Source: Actinocrinis sp046724665
GTDB lineage: Bacteria > Actinomycetota > Actinomycetes > Streptomycetales > Catenulisporaceae
Reading direction: 5' to 3'
NCBI GenBank assembly: GCA_046724665.1
Contig: JBKOWZ010000095.1
Coordinates: forward strand, 1-43,151
Length of the DNA stretch: 43,151 nt
Part shown: positions 33,698 to 41,194 of the stretch, one piece after another
How the letters are laid out: the number at the start of each line of letters is the position of its first letter
Position numbering within the stretch: the stretch's first letter is position 1
The notes under the pieces: model-generated
Told to the model about the DNA's origin: nothing
Seen by the model: only the letters and a program-made list of their open reading frames with translations
The model's database searches: none
Made by a program: the position numbers and the translations under genes

Positions 33698-34561
33698 ATG
33701 AGCTTCGAGAGTCCTGCGGGCGTGCCCACTCCCGAGGACCCCGTACCGCTCACGCCGCCATCGGCCGCACAGCCGCAGTACGCACAGCCACCGCAATACG
33801 CACAACCCCAGTACCCGCAGCAGCCTTATGCACAGCAGCCGTACGCGCAGCCACAGCCGTATGCGCAGCCCCCGCAGTACGCACAGCCCGGACAGCCTAA
33901 CCAGCCGTTCCAGCCCGCTCAGCCCACTCCGCCTTTCGGCGCCGCTCAGTACCCGCCGCAGTATGCCGCGCCCTACGCCGGATACCCGACGCCGCCGCCC
34001 GGCCTTAGCCGACCAAGCAGTGGGCTGGGCATCGCTCTGCTGGTGCTCAGCGGTTTGTACATCGTGTTGTGCCTGGTGGAGATCCTTGTCCTCAACAACC
34101 GTGTCTCGCTGGCGAACCGGTTGGTGGACGACCCGGCCTCGGTGACCATCGATCAGGCGGATTCCGCGGACAACATGGTGTCCGGGCTGAGCCTTATAGC
34201 GCTCCTGGTCTTCCTCGCCGTCATTGTCGTGCTGTCCATCTGGCAACGTTCGCTGCGCCGCGCGCTCCTGCCGACCGGGCGATACCAGCAGGTGCTGCGG
34301 GAGTCCGGCTACCAGGTCTTCCGCATCGTCTGGCTGGTATCCATCCTGCTCGCGATTGTGCTGCGCGGCACCGGGGACCTCGAGACGCCGCAGGACGTGG
34401 TGAGCCACGACCACCAGTACATGATCTTTTACGGGATCCGCGCAGCGCTCGGCGGCGTGCTGATCTACTTCACGCTGCGCATCAAGCGCGTCTCGGACAA
34501 CGCCGTGATGTTGGCGCAGGCCGGATACGGCCCGGAGGCCGCCAACTACCTCGCGCGCTGA
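33698..34561 (+). CDS. Pro/Gln/Tyr-rich membrane protein, DUF4328-like
   Basis: 287 aa. Residues 20-105 form a low-complexity tract of QYAQP/PYAQP-type repeats, probably cytoplasmic and disordered. The rest has about four transmembrane helices (LGIALLVLSGLYIVLCLVEI; LSLIALLVFLAVIVVLSIWQ; FRIVWLVSILLAIVL; GVLIYFTLRIK). The WQRSLRRALLPTG and RIVWLVS parts fit the actinobacterial DUF4328 family. Function is unknown. A perfect TTGACA -35 suggests its own promoter, so it may be unrelated to the menaquinone genes around it. Confidence 0.88.
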   Translation: MSFESPAGVPTPEDPVPLTPPSAAQPQYAQPPQYAQPQYPQQPYAQQPYAQPQPYAQPPQYAQPGQPNQPFQPAQPTPPFGAAQYPPQYAAPYAGYPTPPPGLSRPSSGLGIALLVLSGLYIVLCLVEILVLNNRVSLANRLVDDPASVTIDQADSADNMVSGLSLIALLVFLAVIVVLSIWQRSLRRALLPTGRYQQVLRESGYQVFRIVWLVSILLAIVLRGTGDLETPQDVVSHDHQYMIFYGIRAALGGVLIYFTLRIKRVSDNAVMLAQAGYGPEAANYLAR

Positions 34562-34609
34562 CGAAGTCCCCCGCAGTTCCACGGGACGTAGCCCCGCGTT
34601 TTCAACACA

Positions 34610-34647
34610 CCCGTGCGGCCCGGATTCGTCATCGGGCCGCACGCGGG
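34610..34647 (+). terminator. Strong hairpin before ubiX
   Basis: GTGCGGCCCG (34613-34622) pairs perfectly with CGGGCCGCAC (34633-34642) around a 10-nt loop. Outer CCC (34610-34612) can pair with GGG (34645-34647) across a 2-nt bulge. It ends upstream of the predicted ubiX -10, so it most likely terminates the DUF4328-like transcript. Confidence 0.65.
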
Positions 34648-34648
34648 C

Positions 34649-34660
34649 AATCATGAGGGC
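34649..34660 (+). promoter_or_regulatory. Candidate -10 for ubiX
   Basis: AATCAT (34649-34654) is exactly 6 nt before the ATG at 34661. The GAGGGC between them is too close to the ATG to serve as a ribosome-binding site, favouring a leaderless transcript. Confidence 0.35.
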
Positions 34661-35410
34661 ATGAACGACGCGCAGCCACGTAAGCCGTGGATCGTCGGCG
34701 TGTCCGGGGCGTCCGGCACGCCGTACGCGGCGGCGGCCCTGCGTGGACTGCTCGACGCCGGCGAGAGCGTTGATCTGATGATCAGTCGAGCGGCGCGACT
34801 CACTCTGATGGACGAGACCGGCATCGCGTTCCGTGACGCGCACTGGCGCGACGATCTGACGCAATGGCTCGGCTGGCAGCAAGGCGACGCCGAGATCCAA
34901 GCACATGCCGACGCCAACCCGACCGCGAACATGAACGCACACAAGCGCTTGGACGCGGTGCGTTACTGGCCCGCCGGAGACCTCGCCGCCGGACCGTCCT
35001 CCGGCAGTTACCCGGCCAAGGGCATGCTGGTCATCCCCGCGTCCACAGCCGCCGTCGCAGGTATACGACTTGGCCTGTCGAAGGACCTGCTGCAACGTGC
35101 CGCCGACGTCACGCTGAAGGAGCGTCGGCCGCTGGTGGTCGTCGTGCGGGAGACCCCGCTGAATACGCAGACGCTTGAGCACCTGCTCGCGCTCAGCCGA
35201 GCGGGAGCGGTGATCCTGCCCGCGTCGCCTGGCTTCTACGCTGGTACGTACGACGTGCAGCGGCTCGTCGATTTCATCGCGGGTAAGGCACTTGACGTAC
35301 TCGGTGTCGAGCACGATCTGTTGCGCCGATGGAGCGGCGAACTGGGGGCTGCCCGGGAAAAGGGCCAAGCCCCGGCGGAAGAGGAGGAACTGCGCCGTGG
35401 ACGCGGTTGA
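34661..35410 (+). CDS. ubiX: UbiX-family flavin prenyltransferase
   Basis: About 249 aa, longer than the usual 190-215. The FMN-binding start IVGVSGASGTPYAAAALRGL, the central KGMLVIPASTAAVAGIRLGL, DVTLKERRPLVVVVRETPLN and the final PASPGFYAGT are all present. UbiX prenylates FMN to make the cofactor of UbiD decarboxylases, here the one encoded at 31252. The extra length is a hydrophilic region at residues 67-110 (WLGWQQGDAEIQAHADANP) and an acidic C-terminus. Its end overlaps the Lrp gene by 14 bp, and the Lrp ribosome-binding site GAGGAGG lies inside ubiX. Confidence 0.95.
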   Translation: MNDAQPRKPWIVGVSGASGTPYAAAALRGLLDAGESVDLMISRAARLTLMDETGIAFRDAHWRDDLTQWLGWQQGDAEIQAHADANPTANMNAHKRLDAVRYWPAGDLAAGPSSGSYPAKGMLVIPASTAAVAGIRLGLSKDLLQRAADVTLKERRPLVVVVRETPLNTQTLEHLLALSRAGAVILPASPGFYAGTYDVQRLVDFIAGKALDVLGVEHDLLRRWSGELGAAREKGQAPAEEEELRRGRG

Positions 35411-35855
35411 TCGCACGCTGCTCGAGGCGTTGCGTGCCAACGGCCGTGCGACCTACGCCGAACTCGCCCGGCTCGTCGGCCTGTCCGGACCGACCGTGAC
35501 GGACCGGATCAACCGGCTGGAGCAGGCCGGTGTGATCGTCGGATATCGGGCCGTGGTCAGTCCGAGCACGGTCGGCCTCGGGGTGACCGCGCTGATCGGC
35601 GTGCTGCTCTCGGATGCCGCCGACCTGGACGACGTCGCCCGCAGGCTGCGCGATGTCCCGGAGATCGAGGACTGCTGGTTCGTCGCCGGCGAGGAGTCCT
35701 ACCTGCTCAAGGTGCGTGCGGCCGATCCCGCCGGCCTGGAGAAGATCATCGGTCGACTCAACCGCATCCGTGGTGTGGCACGCACTCGCACCACGGTCGC
35801 GCTTTCGACCAAGTGGGAGGGACGCCAGCGGCCACTCGACGAGGACGGTGCTTAG
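35397..35855 (+). CDS. Lrp/AsnC family regulator
   Basis: About 152 aa. The N-terminal helix-turn-helix is VDAVDRTLLEALRANGRATY, AELARLVGLSGPTVTDRINR. The C-terminal RAM/AsnC ligand domain follows (GVTALIGVLLSDAADLDDVA, EDCWFVAGEESYLLKVRAAD). The start is the GTG at 35397, with GAGGAGG nine bases earlier inside ubiX, so the two genes are coupled. Lrp-type regulators sense amino acids or small carboxylates; the fixed position between ubiX and mqnE suggests it could control menaquinone genes, but this is inference. A strong terminator follows at once. Confidence 0.94.
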   Translation: MDAVDRTLLEALRANGRATYAELARLVGLSGPTVTDRINRLEQAGVIVGYRAVVSPSTVGLGVTALIGVLLSDAADLDDVARRLRDVPEIEDCWFVAGEESYLLKVRAADPAGLEKIIGRLNRIRGVARTRTTVALSTKWEGRQRPLDEDGA

Positions 35856-35863
35856 CCCGTTCG

Positions 35864-35896
35864 GCCGAGGGTCCAGGAGCACCTGAGACCCTCGGC
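35864..35896 (+). terminator. Strong terminator after lrp
   Basis: GCCGAGGGTC (35864-35873) pairs perfectly with GACCCTCGGC (35887-35896), and the stem continues inward with CAGG/CCTG around an AGCA tetraloop with one bulged A. It starts 8 bp after the stop of the Lrp gene. Transcription of mqnE must therefore restart in the 68 bp that follow. Confidence 0.8.
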
Positions 35897-35964
35897 TATA
35901 CGTCCGATCGGGTGGCGTAGGCTCGTACATCGACCCAACCGCCCGACCAGGGAGGCCGCAGCCG

Positions 35965-37128
35965 ATGGACGCCGGACTCAAGCGCGAGCTCGAAGCGAAG
36001 GTGCTTGCCGGGGAGCGGTTGACCTTCGACGACGGCGTGGCGCTCTACGCGACCGACGACCTGGCCTGGCTCGGCGAGTTGGCCCACCACGTGCGCACCG
36101 TGAAGAACGGCGACCGGGTGTACTTCAACGTCAACCGGCACTTGAACATGACGAACGTCTGCTCCGCCTCCTGCGCGTACTGCTCCTTCCAGCGCAAGCC
36201 CGGCGAGAAGGACGCGTACACGATGCGCATCGAGGAGGCCGTGCGGCTCGCCAAGCAGATGGAGCCGGACGGCATCACCGAACTGCACATCGTCAATGGA
36301 CTGCACCCGACCCTGCCGTGGCGCTACTACCCGAAGTCGATCGGCGAGCTCAAGGCCGCGCTGCCCGGCGTGTCCATCAAGGCGTTCACCGCGACCGAGA
36401 TCCACTGGTTCGAGCGGATCTCCGGGCTCGGCGCCGACGAGATCCTGGACGAACTGATCGACGCCGGGCTCGAGTCGCTGACCGGCGGCGGCGCCGAGAT
36501 CTTCGACTGGGAGGTCCGCTCGAAGATCGTGGACCACGCAACGCACTGGGAGGACTGGTCACGCATCCACCGGCTCGCGCACAGCAAGGGGCTGCGTACG
36601 CCGTCAACGATGCTTTATGGCCACATCGAGGAGCCGAGGCACCGCGTCGATCACGTACTGCGGCTGCGTGAGCTACAGGACGAGACCGGTGGCTTCGTCG
36701 TGTTCATCCCGCTGCGTTTCCAGCATGACTTCCACGACTCGAAGGATGGCAAGCAGCGCAACCGCCTGATGACGCAGCCGATGGCCACAGGCGCCGAGGC
36801 GCTGCGCACCTTCGCCGTGTCACGGCTCCTGCTGGACAACTTCGACCACGTCAAGTGCTTCTGGGTGATGCATGGCCTGACCACCGCGCAGCTGGCGCTC
36901 AACTACGGCGTGGACGACCTCGACGGCTCCGTGGTCGAGTACAAGATCACGCACGACGCCGACAGCTTCGGCACGCCGGACAAGATGACCCGCGACGACC
37001 TGCTGGACCTGATCCGTGACGCCGGATTCACCCCGGTCGAGCGCAACACGCGGTACGAGATCGTGCGCGAATTCGACGGCCCGGACGCCAACCGCCGCGA
37101 ACTGCCCCAGGAAATGACGTTCGCCTGA
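35965..37128 (+). CDS. mqnE: Aminofutalosine synthase MqnE (radical SAM)
   Basis: 387 aa. The radical-SAM cluster motif CSASCAYC gives C66, C70 and C73, followed by SFQRKPGEKDAYTM. TELHIVNGLHPTLPWRYYPK and FTATEIHWFERISG are typical of the MqnE family, which joins chorismate-derived 3-enolpyruvylbenzoate to SAM with loss of CO2 to make aminofutalosine. GGGAGG precedes the ATG at a good distance. A TAGGCT -10-like hexamer is at 35918-35923. The downstream pathway enzyme MqnC is encoded 4.4 kb further on. Confidence 0.97.
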   Translation: MDAGLKRELEAKVLAGERLTFDDGVALYATDDLAWLGELAHHVRTVKNGDRVYFNVNRHLNMTNVCSASCAYCSFQRKPGEKDAYTMRIEEAVRLAKQMEPDGITELHIVNGLHPTLPWRYYPKSIGELKAALPGVSIKAFTATEIHWFERISGLGADEILDELIDAGLESLTGGGAEIFDWEVRSKIVDHATHWEDWSRIHRLAHSKGLRTPSTMLYGHIEEPRHRVDHVLRLRELQDETGGFVVFIPLRFQHDFHDSKDGKQRNRLMTQPMATGAEALRTFAVSRLLLDNFDHVKCFWVMHGLTTAQLALNYGVDDLDGSVVEYKITHDADSFGTPDKMTRDDLLDLIRDAGFTPVERNTRYEIVREFDGPDANRRELPQEMTFA

Positions 37129-37219
37129 GGCACACACGAGGTAAACGTTCTCTTATGGTGCCGATGCGAGAGTAGGCGGGCTGGGAATCCGCCGCATCCC
37201 ATCGGGAGGGTATGCGCGC

Positions 37220-38875
37220 ATGGCCGAGGCAGTACTCAACGCCCCGGATCCGGACGCGGTAACCGATTCCGACACCGACTCCCACGCAGATCCCACCACT
37301 AGCACCAGCACCAAAGCCGCCACCAGCACCACCACCCATGCCGGCGCCACCAGCAGTACCGGCGCCATCACGAGCACGACCGCCACCGCCACCAGCAGTA
37401 CCGGCAGTACCAGCACCCGCTCTACCACCAGCACTACCGGCGCCACCACGAGCAGGACTGCCACCGCCACCAGCAGTACCAGCACCACCACCAGCACGAC
37501 TGACACCACTAGCCCTACCAGCACTGATATCAGCACCAGCACCACCAGCACCGATACCACCACTAGCACCACCACCCCGACCGACACCGTCCACCGGTCG
37601 GCGGCAGCACTCTCATCCTCCTCATCTCCCTCATCGGTCACACCCACTTCATCAGCTTCTCTGACTACTGCATCCATTTGGCGTAGCCGGGACTACCTCA
37701 GCTGGTGGATCGGAACGACCGTCTCCGCGCTCGGCTCCACGCTGTCCTCGATCGCGTTCCCGCTGCTGATGCTCTACGAGACCGGATCGGTCGCCCAGGC
37801 TGGTGCCATCGCGGCGCTGGAGAACGTCGGACGGCTGACGACGCTGCTGATCGGCGGCGTGCTCGCGGACCGCTTCTCCCGCAAAGCCCTGCTCGTCGGC
37901 TCGCCGCTGATTCAGGCCTTCGCGATCGGCACGATCGTGCCGCTCGTGCTGACCCGGCACGTCTCGATCTACTCGCTCGGCGCGGTCGCCGTCGTCCAGG
38001 GCGTGGTGAACGGACTGAGCGGTGGCGCCATGATGCCCGCGCTCAAGCGGATCGTCCCGGCAGAGCAGTTCCCGGCGGCCTCGGCATCCCGCCAGGGCCG
38101 CGACATGGCGGCCGAACTGGTCGGACCGCCGATCGGCGGAGTGCTGTTCGCCGCCGCGCGCTGGATCCCGTTCGTCGGCGACGCCTTGTCGTACCTCGCC
38201 GCCGCAGTCGGCTCGGCGCTGATCCGCACGCCGCTCGGGCCGGACCGTGACGACGACGCGCCGCGTGAGCCGATGCGCCGTCAACTCGCCGAGGGCTGGC
38301 AGTTCATCAGATCGAACGACTATATGCGCCTCATCACGGCGTGGATCCCGGTCGTCAACGCCCTGTTCATGGTGCTCTTCCTGCTCGTGCTCGCGCTGAT
38401 CCGACACCGTGGCGGCGGTCCGGTCTCGGTCGGAGCCGCGAACGCGATCGCGGCAGTCGGCGGGCTGACGGGGGCGGTGTGCACGCCGTGGCTGGTGCGG
38501 AAGGTGCGCGGCCGCACGCTCGTGATCGTCGCGTCGTGGGTGCTGGCCGGTGGCGCGGTCGCCGTGGCCTTCGTCCCGCGGCCGTGGGAGATCGGCGCGG
38601 TGTTCGCGGTCGCCCTGGTGCTCGCCGCGCCGCTGTACTCCGTGCTGGAGAACTACGAGGTGAAGATCGTCCCGGACCACTTGTATGGCCGGGTCTCCAC
38701 GCTGCTCACGTTCCTCAGCGTCGGCCTGCTCTGGGTCGCCCCGATCGTCGCCGGCCTGCTCGCGGACTTCTTCGGCCCGATCGCGGCCGAGGTGGTCGGC
38801 GGCAGCGTGTTGGCCGCGCTCGCGATCTGGGTGCAGTCCGCGAAGTCGCTGCACCAGCTCGACGAGGACCGCTGA
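37220..38875 (+). CDS. MFS transporter with a Thr/Ser-rich N-terminal extension
   Basis: 551 aa. Residues 155-550 form a major facilitator protein with 10-12 helices (SWWIGTTVSALGSTLSSIAF, LIGGVLADRFSRKALLVG, QGVVNGLSGGAMMPALKRIV, GVLFAAARWIPFVGDALSYL), like enterobactin-exporter-type and macrolide-efflux-type MFS families. Substrate unknown. Residues 26-150 are almost only Thr, Ser and Ala, in front of the first helix where such proteins normally begin within about 10 residues. The GGGAGGG Shine-Dalgarno sequence stands 9 nt before the ATG at 37220, and no start codon lies between the tract and the first helix, so the extension should be translated. It would be cytoplasmic. Confidence 0.93.
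   Translation: MAEAVLNAPDPDAVTDSDTDSHADPTTSTSTKAATSTTTHAGATSSTGAITSTTATATSSTGSTSTRSTTSTTGATTSRTATATSSTSTTTSTTDTTSPTSTDISTSTTSTDTTTSTTTPTDTVHRSAAALSSSSSPSSVTPTSSASLTTASIWRSRDYLSWWIGTTVSALGSTLSSIAFPLLMLYETGSVAQAGAIAALENVGRLTTLLIGGVLADRFSRKALLVGSPLIQAFAIGTIVPLVLTRHVSIYSLGAVAVVQGVVNGLSGGAMMPALKRIVPAEQFPAASASRQGRDMAAELVGPPIGGVLFAAARWIPFVGDALSYLAAAVGSALIRTPLGPDRDDDAPREPMRRQLAEGWQFIRSNDYMRLITAWIPVVNALFMVLFLLVLALIRHRGGGPVSVGAANAIAAVGGLTGAVCTPWLVRKVRGRTLVIVASWVLAGGAVAVAFVPRPWEIGAVFAVALVLAAPLYSVLENYEVKIVPDHLYGRVSTLLTFLSVGLLWVAPIVAGLLADFFGPIAAEVVGGSVLAALAIWVQSAKSLHQLDEDR
37295..37669 (+). repeat. Thr/Ser-coding repeat tract in the MFS gene
   Basis: The DNA is built from ACC-AGC-ACC and ACC-AGT-ACC-type triplets. 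A 42-bp block at 37361-37402 recurs at 37439-37480 with three mismatches, giving a 78-bp (26-codon) period. The tract keeps the frame throughout. Confidence 0.85.
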
Positions 38876-38903
38876 CGCGTCGGCCGAACTAATTTTCTGA
38901 AAT

Positions 38904-38935
38904 TGCATGCACGATGCGACAAGTTCATGCATACT
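38904..38935 (+). promoter_or_regulatory. Operator-like palindrome over a leaderless promoter of the GNAT gene
   Basis: TGCATGCAC (38904-38912) and GTTCATGCA (38923-38931) form an inverted repeat with 8 of 9 matching positions and a 10-nt centre. CATACT (38930-38935), a -10-like hexamer, overlaps the right arm and lies exactly 6 nt before the ATG at 38942. The AT-rich stretch AATTTTCTGAAATTGC precedes it. This looks like a repressor site on a short promoter. Confidence 0.45.
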
Positions 38936-38941
38936 CGATCC

Positions 38942-39499
38942 ATGACGCTGGAATTCACGATCGACCCCGAGCTGACCGACGAGCTGAGGGCGCAGGTCGT
39001 CGCATGCTGGACCGACGTGACCAACGCGGGTGGAGCGGTGGGCTTCGTCCCACCGGTCACGCTGGATGACGTGCTGCCGGTCGCCGACCGAGCCTTCGCG
39101 GCCGTCGTCGCCGGCTACGACCGGCTGGTGGTCGGCCGGGCTACCGGGACAGGGCTTGATGGCGGGCGATTGGCGGCGCTCGCCTTCATAGCGGACGAGC
39201 GCAGCCCGGTCATGGACCATCTGCGTGTCGTGAAGCGGGTCATGGTGCACTCCGATTTCCAGGGCCTCGGCTACGGATCACTGCTGATGGCGGAGGTCGA
39301 GCGGACGGCCCGGGCCATGGGTGTAGAACTGCTCACGCTGGACTGCCGCAGCGGCACCGGCAACGACGAGTTCTACAAGAAGTGCGGCTACGTCGAGTAC
39401 GGCAGGGTGCCCAGTGGGCTGCGAATAGGCGTGGACGACTACCGCGACCGGGTCCTGATGGGCCTGTCGCTGCGGCCGCTGAGGGGTGAGGTACCGTGA
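38942..39499 (+). CDS. GNAT family N-acetyltransferase
   Basis: About 185 aa. The acetyl-CoA site reads VKRVMVHSDFQGLGYGSLLM, a good match to the GNAT motif A (V-x-P-x-x-Q/R-x-x-G-x-G/A). The C-terminal strand/helix is LLTLDCRSGTGNDEFYKKCG followed by YVEYGRVP. Acceptor unknown; the family acetylates small amines, antibiotics or proteins. The ATG at 38942 is supported by the promoter-like hexamer 6 nt upstream rather than by a ribosome-binding site. It is followed after 30 bp by the DUF4229 gene, which has its own AAAGGA site. Confidence 0.9.
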   Translation: MTLEFTIDPELTDELRAQVVACWTDVTNAGGAVGFVPPVTLDDVLPVADRAFAAVVAGYDRLVVGRATGTGLDGGRLAALAFIADERSPVMDHLRVVKRVMVHSDFQGLGYGSLLMAEVERTARAMGVELLTLDCRSGTGNDEFYKKCGYVEYGRVPSGLRIGVDDYRDRVLMGLSLRPLRGEVP

Positions 39500-39529
39500 G
39501 ACGGTCCCCGCCACAAAGGATCCACGACC

Positions 39530-40273
39530 ATGACCGAGCAGATCGGCGACCAGAAGACGGTTATAGCCACGACCGACGCCGGGCTCAAGCGAACTTCTGC
39601 CGCGACGTCGGCAGCCAGGTCGGCGCCCGCGTCAGCAACCGCGTCGTCGTCTGCATCATCGCGGTCATCGCGGCGCTCAGCAGTCTCGGCGCCTGCTGGC
39701 CCGTCCGCTCCAATCGGTCCCGGTCCGTCCGAACCAGCTGGCCCCAGCCTGGCCGACCCAGCCGGCCCCGGTCTGGCCGGCACAGCTGGCCTCAGCTCGT
39801 CCGACCCGGTCAGTCCCGGTCCAGCCGGTCCCGACCCGGATGGCCCCGGTCCAGCCAACCTGTCCGGCCAGGCAGGTCCGGCCAACCCAACGGGCTCGGC
39901 CCCTCTGACGGCCTCAACACATTCGAGCGAGGCGGCAGCAGCGGAGTCGGGTGCGGAGCCGGGTTCGGTCCCGAGCTCATCCGTAGGCTACGACACCCGT
40001 CACGCGGTGCTGCGATACACGACGCTCCGGCTCGCACTGTTCCTCGCCGCGCTTCTGGTCGTCTGGGGTGTGGCGCTGGTATTCGACATGGATCTCAGCT
40101 CGCAGCTGTCAAAGCTGACGCTGCTTGCCGTGGCCCTCCTCCTGTCCAGCGCGGTCTCGTTCATCACGCTGTCCAAGTACCGGGACGCGATGTCGGCCGG
40201 CATCGTAGACCGTACCCAGCGGCTGAGCAGGAAGTTCGACGACGCGGCCTCCTTCGAGGACGAAGACGAATAG
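39530..40273 (+). CDS. DUF4229 membrane protein with a long Pro/Gly/Ala/Ser extension
   Basis: 247 aa. Residues 153-235 are the DUF4229 domain: two transmembrane helices (RYTTLRLALFLAALLVVWGV; LTLLAVALLLSSAVSFITLS) and the family tail KYRDAMSAGI. Most DUF4229 proteins are about 90-120 aa. Here residues ~22-150 are low-complexity, and residues 55-122 are a degenerate repeat of the GPxxPAGPS type. AAAGGA precedes the ATG. The function of DUF4229 is unknown, though I recall the gene beside menaquinone genes in actinobacteria. The last codons GAC GAA TAG reappear in the 10-bp repeats before mqnA. Confidence 0.9.
   Translation: MTEQIGDQKTVIATTDAGLKRTSAATSAARSAPASATASSSASSRSSRRSAVSAPAGPSAPIGPGPSEPAGPSLADPAGPGLAGTAGLSSSDPVSPGPAGPDPDGPGPANLSGQAGPANPTGSAPLTASTHSSEAAAAESGAEPGSVPSSSVGYDTRHAVLRYTTLRLALFLAALLVVWGVALVFDMDLSSQLSKLTLLAVALLLSSAVSFITLSKYRDAMSAGIVDRTQRLSRKFDDAASFEDEDE
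39692..39895 (+). repeat. Pro/Gly-coding repeat tract in the DUF4229 gene
   Basis: Degenerate 12-15-bp units of the GGCCCCGGTCCAGCC type encode residues 55-122 (GPSEPAGPSLADPAGPGLAG). The tract is in frame and precedes the membrane domain. Confidence 0.7.
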
Positions 40274-40311
40274 CCGATAGCCGATTTCCTCAGCCAACCA
40301 GTAGCAGCCAT

Positions 40312-40351
40312 GACGAGCAGCGACTAACAGCGACGAATAGCGACGAGCAGC
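40312..40351 (+). repeat. Four 10-bp units forming the mqnA leader
   Basis: GACGAGCAGC, GACTAACAGC, GACGAATAGC and GACGAGCAGC follow one another without gaps and end at the base before the mqnA GTG. The third unit is identical to the end of the DUF4229 gene (GAC GAA TAG C, 40265-40274). They replace any normal Shine-Dalgarno sequence. Confidence 0.8.
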
Positions 40352-41194
40352 GTGGATAAACCTCGTGTCGGGCACATCCAGTTCCTGAACTGCGTCCCCA
40401 TTTACTGGGGCCTGGTCCGCTCGGGTGCGCTGCTCGACCTGGACCTGGTCAAGGACACTCCGGAGCGGCTGTCCGAGCAACTGGTCGCCGGGGAACTCGA
40501 CATCGGGCCGATCTCGCTCGTCGAGTGCCTCAAACACGCCGACGACTTGGTCGTGCTGCCGGATGTCGCGGTCGGCTCAGATGGGCCGGTCATGTCCTGC
40601 AACCTGGTGTCGCAGCTGCCCTTCGCCGATCTGCATGGGGCACGCGTCGCGCTCGGCTCCACGTCGCGCACGACCGTCCAGTTGGCGCGGATGGTGCTGC
40701 GCGAGTGTCACGGCGCCGAGCCGCTGTACTACTCGTGCCCGCCAGACCTCGCCGCGATGATGCAGGAGGCCGCCGCAGGCGTGCTGATCGGCGATCCGGC
40801 GTTGCGTGCCTCGCTGTACGACGCGCCGCGCCTCGGCCTGAGCGTGCTCGACCTCGGGCAGGCCTGGAAGGAGTGGACCGGGCTGCCGATGGTCTTCGCC
40901 GTGTGGGCGGTGCGCCGCGACTTCCTCGCCCGGCAGCCCGCGCTGACCCGCGAGGTTCACGAGGCGTTCCTGCGGTCGCGGGATCTGGCCATGGCGGAGG
41001 TGGACAAGGTCGCCGCACAGGCGGCCCGCTGGGAGTCCTTCGACGCGGCTACCCTCGAGCGTTACTTCACCACGCTCGACTTCTCTTTCGGCGCGCGCCA
41101 GCTGGCCGGAGTGCGCGAGTTCGCACGCCGGGTCGCGCCGCAGATCGGCGTCGATCCGCACGTGAAGATCGAGTTGCTAGACGGCGTTCTCTAG
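40352..41194 (+). CDS. mqnA: Chorismate dehydratase MqnA
   Basis: 280 aa, usual length. MqnA converts chorismate to 3-enolpyruvylbenzoate, the first step of the futalosine pathway. The periplasmic-binding-protein-like fold starts with the hallmark RVGHIQFLNCVPIYWGL, then DTPERLSEQLVAGELDIGPI, SLVECLKH, VALGSTSRTTVQLARMVLRE and VLIGDPALR; WKEWTGLPMVFAVWAVRRDF is also typical. The start is a GTG directly after the 10-bp repeats, with no obvious ribosome-binding site. Its last codons GAC GGC GTT CTC TAG are the first unit of the tandem array that follows. Confidence 0.97.
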   Translation: MDKPRVGHIQFLNCVPIYWGLVRSGALLDLDLVKDTPERLSEQLVAGELDIGPISLVECLKHADDLVVLPDVAVGSDGPVMSCNLVSQLPFADLHGARVALGSTSRTTVQLARMVLRECHGAEPLYYSCPPDLAAMMQEAAAGVLIGDPALRASLYDAPRLGLSVLDLGQAWKEWTGLPMVFAVWAVRRDFLARQPALTREVHEAFLRSRDLAMAEVDKVAAQAARWESFDAATLERYFTTLDFSFGARQLAGVREFARRVAPQIGVDPHVKIELLDGVL

